Assembly (NCBI RefSeq): GCF_001940455.1
Contig: NZ_MKQR01000017.1
Coordinates: 150,781-214,780, forward strand
DNA from: Actinokineospora bangkokensis
GTDB lineage: Bacteria > Actinomycetota > Actinomycetes > Mycobacteriales > Pseudonocardiaceae
DNA length: 64,000 nt
Reading direction: 5' to 3'
Positions 1-7,300 of this stretch are shown in pieces. How positions within the stretch are numbered: the first letter of the stretch is position 1; the number at the start of each line of letters is the position of its first letter. A program made the position numbers and the translations under genes. Under the pieces are notes generated by a model that was not told the origin of the DNA, made no database searches, and saw only the letters and a program-made list of their open reading frames with translations.

Positions 1-186
1 GGCAAGAACGCCACCGACACCATCACGGTCATCGCCTACGAGGAGGCCGTGAAGTTCAACAAGTACGGCCCGGCCTCGGCGTACTCGGTGTTCCTGTTCC
101 TCTACATCGCCGTGGTCGCGTTCGTGTTCGTCAAGCTGCTCGGCGCCGACGTGCTGGGCACCCGCGCGGGGAAGAGGGGCCGATGA
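1..186 (+). CDS. Sugar ABC transporter permease, MalF type (C-terminal end only)
   Basis: The first 61 codons are the end of a reading frame that begins before the window. The visible part has a hydrophobic segment (FLFLYIAVVAFVFVKLLG) followed by a short basic tail, as expected for the last transmembrane helix of a MalF-like permease. Its stop codon overlaps the ATG of the next permease gene (ATGA at 183-186), which shows translational coupling. The assignment to the MalF family comes mainly from this position directly ahead of a MalG-type gene. The substrate is probably a maltodextrin, inferred from the amylopullulanase further downstream. The ATPase and binding protein are not in view. Confidence 0.8.
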   Translation, partial: GKNATDTITVIAYEEAVKFNKYGPASAYSVFLFLYIAVVAFVFVKLLGADVLGTRAGKRGR

Positions 187-1067
187 GCACCACGCTGGAC
201 CCGTCGCCCACCGAGGTCGCCGCGTCGCCCGCGCGGGCCAAGGAGCGCCCCTGGTGGTGGTGGACGCCCTACGCGGGCATCGCCGTCATCGTCGTCTACT
301 GCCTGTCGCCGTTCTACTGGATGCTGGTCTCCAGCCTGCGGCGCACCAACGACATCTTCGACGACACCCCGATCCCGGCGCCGTTCTCGCTGGAGAACTA
401 CGGCGCCGCCTTCGCCGAGGACAACGGGTTCCTGCGGTCGCTGCTCAACAGCCTCATCGTCGCGGGCATCACCACGGTCCTGACGCTCATCGTCGGCACG
501 CTGACCGCCTACGCGCTGGCCCGGTTGGACTTCCGCGGCAAGAACCTGGTGCTGGCCATCGTCATGGTGACCTCGATGTTCCCCGGGATCTCGCTGCTGG
601 TGCCGCTGCTGGAGCTGTTCCTGGCGATCGAGTGGATCAACACCTACCAGGCGATGATCGTGCCGAGCCTGAGCTTCGCGCTGCCGCTGGCGGTGTGGAA
701 CCTGACCACGTTCTTCCGGCAGATGCCCACGGAGCTGGAGGAGGCGGCGCAGATCGACGGGTGCACGCCCGCGCAGGCCTTCCGCAAGGTGATCCTGCCG
801 CTGGCCGCGCCCGGGGTGTTCACCACCGCGATCATCACCTTCATCGCGGCGTGGAACGAGTACATCATCGCGCTGTCGGTGGTGAACGAGAAGGCGCTCA
901 AGACCGCGCCGGTCATCACCAGCCAGTTCACCGGCACCGCCCAGTTCGACACCCCGTTCGGCACGCAGATGGCCGCGGGCGTCATCGTCACCATCCCGCT
1001 GGTGATCCTGGTGCTGGTGTTCCAGCGCCGGATCGTCGCGGGCCTGACCGCGGGCGGCGTCAAGTAG
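183..1067 (+). CDS. Sugar ABC transporter permease, MalG type
   Basis: A 294-residue inner-membrane permease of the MalG (binding-protein-dependent transport) family. After a short cytoplasmic N-terminus there is a first helix near residues 35-55 (AGIAVIVVYCLSPFYWMLV), several further helices, and the conserved cytoplasmic EAA loop near 195-215 (EEAAQIDGC followed by ILPLAAPG), which contacts the ATPase. The C-terminus is QRRIVAGLTAGGVK, typical of the family. The start overlaps the upstream permease stop. Together the two form the channel of a carbohydrate importer. With the secreted amylopullulanase at 4.3 kb the likely cargo is maltose or maltodextrin, which is inference from neighbourhood. 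A strong stem-loop follows the stop, so the operon probably ends here. Confidence 0.92.
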   Translation: MSTTLDPSPTEVAASPARAKERPWWWWTPYAGIAVIVVYCLSPFYWMLVSSLRRTNDIFDDTPIPAPFSLENYGAAFAEDNGFLRSLLNSLIVAGITTVLTLIVGTLTAYALARLDFRGKNLVLAIVMVTSMFPGISLLVPLLELFLAIEWINTYQAMIVPSLSFALPLAVWNLTTFFRQMPTELEEAAQIDGCTPAQAFRKVILPLAAPGVFTTAIITFIAAWNEYIIALSVVNEKALKTAPVITSQFTGTAQFDTPFGTQMAAGVIVTIPLVILVLVFQRRIVAGLTAGGVK

Positions 1068-1372
1068 CCCACCGCACCCCCGGCGAGGCCGTTCCCGTTC
1101 CGCGGGAGCGGCCTCGCCCGTTTCCTGTGAGACCCACCACACCGCCCCCCGGCGGGCGCGGTGGGAAATTGTCATGCTGCTCCACACGGCGCACTCCAAG
1201 ATCCATCACGGTGCGCAGCGTTCCGGCCACGTAACGGCGTTCCCGGTGCGGCACAGGGGAAGCGGGGCCACCCTGGTCACGTTTCGGAACTTGATCGCTC
1301 CTCGGCGCAGGGCCATTCTGGCGTCCCCCGATCGGCCATTCGGCCCCAGCCAGAACTCCAGGAGACTCCCCC
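1068..1372. other. Intergenic region ahead of the anchored surface protein gene
   Basis: Apart from the terminator at its left end, this 305-base stretch shows no convincing gene. It must carry the promoter of the gene starting at 1373, but I see no clear -35/-10 pair. An AGGAG ribosome site is at 1360-1364. Confidence 0.5.
1082..1118 (+). terminator. Rho-independent-like terminator after the ABC permease operon
   Basis: Arms 1082-1091 and 1109-1118 are perfectly complementary (10 bp). An inner 5-bp stem lies between them, and CGTTTCCT follows. It sits 15 bases after the permease stop codon. Confidence 0.7.
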
Positions 1373-2308
1373 GTGCGCCACCGCCGCCTCGCCCTCGCCT
1401 GCACCGCCGCGGGCACCGCCGCCCTGACCGCCCTGCTCGCGCACCCCGCGACCGCCCAGGCGGGCCCCACCGGCAGCGCGTTCGCGCTCTCGGTGCAGGC
1501 CCAGGCCCTCGGCGGCACCGCCGCGGTGTCGGTGGGCCCCGGCCCGGTCGCCACCTACCCGGCGGGCGGGGAGAAGGCCCTCGCCAAGGTCGACCTGGAC
1601 AAGCTCAACATCCACGCCCGCGTCATCGACGCCAAGTCCGGCGTCACCGGCGGCGTGCTCACCAGCACCGCCACCCTCGCCGACGTCAACGTCATGGGCA
1701 AGGTCAAGGCCTCGGTCATCACCGCCACCTGCTCCACCGGCGGCTCCACCCCCACCGGCTCGTCCACCCTGGCGGAGCTGGAGGTCCTGGGCCAGAAGGT
1801 CGCCGTCGCCGCGCACGCCAAGATCGAGCTGCCCGGCCTCACCGTCGCCGTCGACGAGCAGGTCAAGGGCCCCGACGGCTCGCTGACCGTCAACGCCCTG
1901 CACATCACCTTCGGCGGCGGCGCCCTCGCCCAGCTCGGCTCCGGCGAACTCATCATCTCCCAGGCCAAGTGCGCCGCGGGCAGCACCACCGGCGGCAACG
2001 ACAACGGCGGCAACAACGGCGGCGGCACCACCACCAAGCCCACCACCCCCGCAGGCAACACCGGCGACGACGAGGGCACCACCACCGCCGCCCCGGCCCC
2101 CACCAGCACCACCCCCGCCACCGGCTCCGGCACCGACGGCTCCGGCGACAACGGCACCACCACCGGCACCCGCCCCGTCGCCAACCAGGAGGACCTCGCC
2201 TCCACCGGCGCCAGCGGCATCCTCCCCCTCACCCTCGGCGGCACCGCCCTCCTCGCCGCGGGCGGTGGCGCCTTCTGGTGGGCCCGCCGCAAGCGCGCCG
2301 CCCTCTAA
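1373..2308 (+). CDS. Secreted choice-of-anchor-P-like surface protein with LAxTG sorting signal
   Basis: A 311-residue exported protein. The N-terminus is a Sec signal peptide (basic MRHRR, hydrophobic core, cleavage near ATAQA). The body (about 35-200) resembles the actinobacterial choice-of-anchor P family of unknown function. It contains the AGPTGSAF motif shared with the neighbour at 2695, and a cysteine pair around residues 120 and 203. Residues about 205-275 are a Gly/Thr/Pro-rich spacer. The end has LASTG, a hydrophobic helix and an RRKR tail, which together make a sortase-type cell-wall anchor (LAxTG variant). The GTG start is supported by AGGAG nine bases upstream. A strong terminator follows at 2332. 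The role is unknown; it is probably displayed on the cell wall. Confidence 0.8.
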   Translation: MRHRRLALACTAAGTAALTALLAHPATAQAGPTGSAFALSVQAQALGGTAAVSVGPGPVATYPAGGEKALAKVDLDKLNIHARVIDAKSGVTGGVLTSTATLADVNVMGKVKASVITATCSTGGSTPTGSSTLAELEVLGQKVAVAAHAKIELPGLTVAVDEQVKGPDGSLTVNALHITFGGGALAQLGSGELIISQAKCAAGSTTGGNDNGGNNGGGTTTKPTTPAGNTGDDEGTTTAAPAPTSTTPATGSGTDGSGDNGTTTGTRPVANQEDLASTGASGILPLTLGGTALLAAGGGAFWWARRKRAAL

Positions 2309-2331
2309 CCCCACCAGCAAGTAGCACCCCG

Positions 2332-2373
2332 AGAAGGGGGGCGGGCCCACGCCCGCCCCCCTTCTTTCCTTTT
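2332..2373 (+). terminator. Strong rho-independent terminator
   Basis: Perfect 15-bp stem (2332-2346 with 2351-2365), CCAC loop, followed by TTCCTTTT. It closes the 1373-2308 gene. Confidence 0.9.
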
Positions 2374-2424
2374 CCCGCAGGCGAAGAACCACCAGCCCGC
2401 CATTGAGCAAGCGCAACCACCCCA

Positions 2425-2478
2425 CATCGAGCCCGCCACCAAACGACCGGGCTCTTCAAAGATCGGGCGAAGCCCGAT
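2425..2478. repeat. Degenerate copy of the CATCGAGCC intergenic repeat plus GAA-loop hairpin
   Basis: CATCGAGCCCGCCA followed by ACGACCGG and TCTT resembles the flank of the palindromic element at 10101-10245. It ends in a perfect hairpin ATCGGGC-GAA-GCCCGAT (2462-2478), matching in layout CCGGGGC-GAA-GCCCCGG at 52094-52110. The rest of the gap 2309-2694 shows no gene. Confidence 0.5.
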
Positions 2479-2694
2479 GCCCCCACCCAAGCAACGTGAC
2501 CCAAACCACACAGTTCGGTACGGACGGTTTTTCATCACCTCGCCGCAACCCCACCCCACCCCCGTGCACACCCCCTGAGCGGAACCGCCCCCACACCCCC
2601 AACCCCCTGCGCCAGAACGATTCCAGCCGCTTGCAGCCCCCCACCCACCCGGTCCATGCTGGCCCTCCCCCACCCCCGGACTGGAGATGGACCC

Positions 2695-3573
2695 GTGCGC
2701 GCTCCCCGCCTGCTCCTCGGCGTCGCCACCGGCGCCACCGCCCTGCTCGCCCTCAGCGCCCCCGCCTCGGCGGCGCAGGCGGGTCCCACCGGCAGTGCGT
2801 TCGCCGTGCAGGTGAGCGGTGCGGGGGCCGGGGGTCCGCTGGCGATCGGCCCCGCGCCCGCGGCGTCGCACCCGGGCACGCCGAACGCCAGCGCCGACCT
2901 CGCGCCGCAGGGGATCACCGCCGCCGCGGTGTCCGCCTCCGCCGACCAGCGCGGCCTCGCCCTGATCAGCTCGGCGGGCCTGGGCGGCGCGGACGTGCTC
3001 GGCGTGGTGCGGGCCGGGTCGGTCAACGCAACGTGCGCCACGGACGGAAAGGTGGTGAACGGCAGGACCAGCCTGCAAGACGTGACCGTCGCGGGCCAAG
3101 CGCTGCCCGCGGACGCCAAGGGCACGCTCACCCTCGGCCCCACCACGGTGGTCGTGGACGAGCAGACCACCACCCCCGAGGGGGTCCTGACGATCACCGC
3201 GCTGCGCGTCACCGTGAACAGCCCGGTGGGCAAGGTGGACAAGGGCGAGATCGTCCTCGGACGCGTGACGTGCGCCAAGGCCGCGGGCGGCAACGCGCTC
3301 CCGCAAGCGCCCGCGGGCACCGGGAGCCCCACCGGCGGCGGGTCGCCCGAAGCCGTGGCCACCACCGCTCCCGCGGCTACCGCCACCACTGCCCCGGTGG
3401 CCACCACCGTCAGCCCGCCGAGCGCCTCCCAGGGCCCGCTGATCCAGGTCGCGGGCACGACCGGGGGCGGCGGCGGGTCGACCTTCGTGCCGATCGCCGT
3501 GGGCGCGGCCGTGCTGCTGGTGGGCGGTGGCATCGCGCTGCTGGTGACCCGCCGCAGGAAGGCGTCGAACTGA
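2695..3573 (+). CDS. Secreted choice-of-anchor-P-like protein, paralogue without sorting motif
   Basis: A 292-residue paralogue of the gene at 1373. It has a signal peptide (MRAPRLLLGVATG and onward, cleavage near ASAAQA), the same AGPTGSAF block, one cysteine pair in the body, an Ala/Thr/Pro-rich spacer, and a C-terminal helix with an RRRK tail. Unlike its neighbour it has no LPxTG/LAxTG-like motif ahead of the helix, so it is probably a simple membrane-anchored protein or relies on a degenerate signal. I chose the GTG at 2695 because GGAG lies at 2683-2686 and the signal peptide begins there. An in-frame ATG at 2656 would add 13 unlikely residues. Function unknown; it probably arose by tandem duplication. 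Confidence 0.75.
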   Translation: MRAPRLLLGVATGATALLALSAPASAAQAGPTGSAFAVQVSGAGAGGPLAIGPAPAASHPGTPNASADLAPQGITAAAVSASADQRGLALISSAGLGGADVLGVVRAGSVNATCATDGKVVNGRTSLQDVTVAGQALPADAKGTLTLGPTTVVVDEQTTTPEGVLTITALRVTVNSPVGKVDKGEIVLGRVTCAKAAGGNALPQAPAGTGSPTGGGSPEAVATTAPAATATTAPVATTVSPPSASQGPLIQVAGTTGGGGGSTFVPIAVGAAVLLVGGGIALLVTRRRKASN

Positions 3574-3622
3574 CGCCGAAAGGCGCAACCGGCGGGTGGT
3601 CCGGCGAGGTACCTCACCCCGC

Positions 3623-4221
3623 ATGAGGCTCTACGCGGACCACCCGACCCGCCGCACCCGGCAAGCCGTGGGCGACCTGGTGGCGGTGCTGCTGCTCCTG
3701 CTGGCCGTCCTGCTGGCCCGCGAGGTCCGGGCGACGATCCTGGAGCTGCGCGGCCCCGGCGAGGGGTTGCGCACCGCGGGCACCGGCCTGCGCGACACGT
3801 TCACCAGCGCGGCGTCCAAGGCCTCCGGCGTCCCCCTGGTCGGCGACGACCTGGCGGGCGCGCTCAACGGCGGCGCGGGCGCGGGCGACAAGCTCATCGC
3901 CGCGGGGCAATGGCAGGTCGACGCGGTGGAGAGCCTGGCGCTCTGGGTCTTCATCGCGCTCATCGCCGTCCCCGCCGCCTTCCTGCTCATCGTCTGGCTC
4001 CCCCGCCGCTACCGCTTCACCCGCGAGGCCACCGCCGCCACCCGCCTGCGCGACGCGGGCGACGAGGGCCGCGACCTGCTGGCCCTGCGCGCCCTGGTCA
4101 CCACCCCCTGCCCCGCCTCGCCCGCTCGGAGTCCCTGGCGACCGGCTGGCGCCGCGGCGACGCCGACGCCGTGGACCGCCTCGCCGCCGAGGAGCTGGCC
4201 AGGCTCGGCCTCGACCCGTGA
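3623..4221 (+). pseudogene. Two-helix membrane protein, frameshifted in a C run
   Basis: The frame from ATG 3623 encodes an N-terminal helix (about residues 17-36, LVAVLLLLLAVLLA), a soluble middle, a second helix (about 110-132, ending IVWLPRRYRF) and the start of a cytoplasmic tail (LLALRALVTTP). At CCCCC 4104-4108 the reading drops out of frame. One extra C would continue into SLATGWRRGDADAVDR and AAEELARLGLDP and stop at 4221, before the pullulanase gene. Without it, the frame runs as nonsense to 4375 and overlaps the next gene. The repaired protein would be 199 residues with a charged, helical C-terminus of ordinary composition. This could be a real mutation, a phase-variable C tract or a sequencing error. 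Function unknown. Confidence 0.65.
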
Positions 4222-4347
4222 CCCGGCCGCCCCGCCCCGGGGCCGGGGTTGCCGCCGCGGTGGGGGAGGAAAGCAGCCGAACGGACCTTTCCCCCACCAC
4301 CGCCTCGTGGTGTTGTGCTCGGACCACAGCACGACGAGGAGGTCGTC

Positions 4348-7300
4348 ATGGCCCGAGGTTGGCGCGTCGCGCTGACGACGATCCTGGCCACCGCGCTGGT
4401 CGCCCCCGCCCTGCCCGCGGCGGCGCAGCCCGCGGCGGCCGCGGGCCCGGGCACCCGGTTGGCGGTCGGGGAGGTGCTCGACGTGGCGCCGGGGACGCGG
4501 CCGCAGGACCGGCAGCTGGCCGGGGACGCGCTGCGCGAGGACGTGGCCGGGGAGCGGTTCTACTTCGTGATGCCGGACCGGTTCGCCAACGGCGACCCCC
4601 GCAACGACCGCGGCGGCAGCCCGAGCACCGACCGGCTCACCACCGGGTTCGACCCCACCGACAAGGGGTTCTACCACGGTGGTGACCTCGCCGGGTTGCG
4701 CGGCAAGCTGGACTACCTCGACGGCATGGGGATCACCGCGATCTGGATGACCCCCATGTTCGCGAACCAGTGGGTGCAGGGCTCGGGCGCGGACGCCTCG
4801 GCGGGCTACCACGGCTACTGGACGACCGACTTCACCCGGTTCGACCCGCACTTCGGCACGACCGCCGACATGCAGGGGCTCATCCGCGACGCGCACCGGC
4901 GCGGCATCAAGGTCTTCTTCGACATCGTCGCCAACCACACCGCGGACGTCATCGACTACGCCGAGGGCAAGCACGACTACGTCTCCACCGGGGCCGTGCC
5001 CTACCTCGACGCGCAGGGCAACGTCGTCGACATCAAGGCGAAGGCCGGGCAGCGGGACTTCCCCCGGCTCGACGCCCAGAAGTCGTTCCCCTACACCCCG
5101 GTCGTCCCGGCGGGCAAGCCGCGCAAGGTGCCGGACTGGCTCAACGACCCGGCGCTCTACCACAACCGCGGCGACTCGACCTTCAGCGGCGAGTCCACCG
5201 AGTACGGCGACTTCTCCGGCCTCGACGACCTGATGACCGAGGACCCCAGGGTCGTCGAGGGCATGCAGCGCATCTTCACCAGCTGGATCGACACCCTCGA
5301 CATCGACGGGTACCGGGTCGACACCGTCAAGCACGTCAACATGGAGTTCTGGCAAGCGCTTGCGCCGCACGTGCAGCAGTACGCCGAGCGCCGGGGCAAG
5401 CGGGACTTCTTCGTCTTCGGCGAGGTCTACTCCTCCGACACCTCGCTCACCTCCGCCTACACCACCACCGGGCGCATGCAGGCCTCGCTGGACTTCCCGT
5501 TCCAGAGCGGCGCGCTGGAGCTGCTGTCGGGCAAGGGCGCCGCGCGCCTGGGCGAGGTCATCACCGAGGACGACCGCTACACCGACGCCGACTCCAACGC
5601 CTCGTCGCTGCCGACCTTCCTGGGCAACCACGACATGGGCCGGATGTCGTGGATGCTGCGCCAGGCGGGGGTCCCCGAGTCCGAGCTGCTGGACCGGCTC
5701 AAGCTGGGCAACGCGCTGATGTACCTGTGGCGCGGCAACCCCGTCGTCTACTACGGCGACGAGCAGGGCTTCGCGGGGTCGGGCGGGGACAAGCTCGCCC
5801 GGCAGGACATGTTCGCCAGCAAGACCCCGGAGTACGCCGCCGAGCGCTTCATCGGCAGCGACCGCACCGGCGCCGTGGACAACTTCAACACCGCCCACCC
5901 GCTCTACCGCCAACTGGCCGACCTCGCCCGGTTCGTCGACCGCGACCAGGTGTGGGCCAAGGGCAACCAGGCGCTGCGCTACAGCGAGGGCAACGTCCTG
6001 GCGTTCAGCCGCACCACCGCCCGCGACCAGCGCGAGCACCTCGTGGTCGCCAACGCGGGCGCCACCCCCGTCACCGTCGACGTCCCGGCGGCGGGGCCCG
6101 GCACCCGCTACCGCACCGAGTTCCCGGCCCAGGGCAGCGGCCCGACCGCGGGGCAGGACGGCAAGGTGCGCGTCACCATCCCCGCGCTGTCCCTGGTGTC
6201 GCTGGCCGCCACCGACCGCCCGCGCGCGACGGTCCAGAACCCGACCCTGGTCGCCCCGGCGGCGGGTACCGCGCTGGACACGCGCGTCGAGGTGAAGGCG
6301 GACGGCATCACCACCCCCTTCGCCCAGGCGACGTTCGCCGCGCGGGTGCAGGGCAGCCGCGACTGGACGATCCTCGGCACCGACGACACCGCGCCCTACC
6401 GGGTATACGCGGACCTGTCCACGGTGCCGGGCGCCGCGGTGGGCAAGAAGCTGGAGCTGCGGGTCGTCAGCAAGAACGGTGACAACCAGCTCAGCGCGGA
6501 CGGCGCCACCATCACCCTCGTCGCGGCGCCGCCCGTGCAGGAGCCCGGCGCAGGGCAGAGCCCGGACTGGCTCGTGGTGCACTACAACCGCCCCGGCGGT
6601 GACTACGACGGGTGGGGCGTGCACGTCTGGGGCGACGTGGAGACGCCGACCGACTGGGCCTCGCCGCTGCCGTTCGCGGGGGAGACCCCCTACGGCCGGT
6701 TCGCGTGGGTGAAGCTCAAGCCCGGCGCCAAGCAGGTCGGGGTCATCACGCACAAGGGCGACGAGAAGGACGGCGGCGACCGGTTCATCGACCCCTCGGT
6801 GACACCCCAGGCGTGGTTGAAGCAGGGTGCCACGGACGTGTTCGCCACGGAGGTGGCCGCCACCGGTCAGGCGAAGGTTCACGTGCAGCGCACCGACGGC
6901 AACTACGCCGGGATCGCCGTGCGCGCGGGCGGGCAGGACTACCCGTTGGCCGGGGACGACTTCGGCGGCGTGGCCACCATCCCGACCACTGTGGTGCCAC
7001 TGGACTTCTCCGTCGTCAACGGGTCGACCGCCCTGGCCACCGGCAAGCTCACCGGCGGTTCCGCGTGGGTCAAGGACGGCGTGGTCTCCGCCTCGCGCGC
7101 GGGTGCGGAGAACAAGGCCGTCATCCACTACCACCGCCCGGACGGCGACTACGCCGACTGGGTGCTATACCACTGGACGGGCTCGTTGGAGCCCAGCCCG
7201 AGCTGGACGCAGTCGCGGCAACCGGACGCCCGCGACGGCTTCGGCGTCACCTGGTCGGTGCCGCTGGCGCCGGGCGCGGCGGGGCTGAGCAACATCATCC

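Noticed and set aside
2403..3626. Plus-strand ORF covering the second surface protein in another frame
   Set aside because: Arg/His/Pro-rich shadow; the real protein has a signal peptide and anchor in its own frame.
4009..7134. Long minus-strand open frame (over 1000 codons) opposite the amylopullulanase
   Set aside because: It is the mirror of a strongly coding GC-rich gene. Its composition is Arg/Gly/Val/His-rich without domains, and the plus strand holds clear GH13 motifs.
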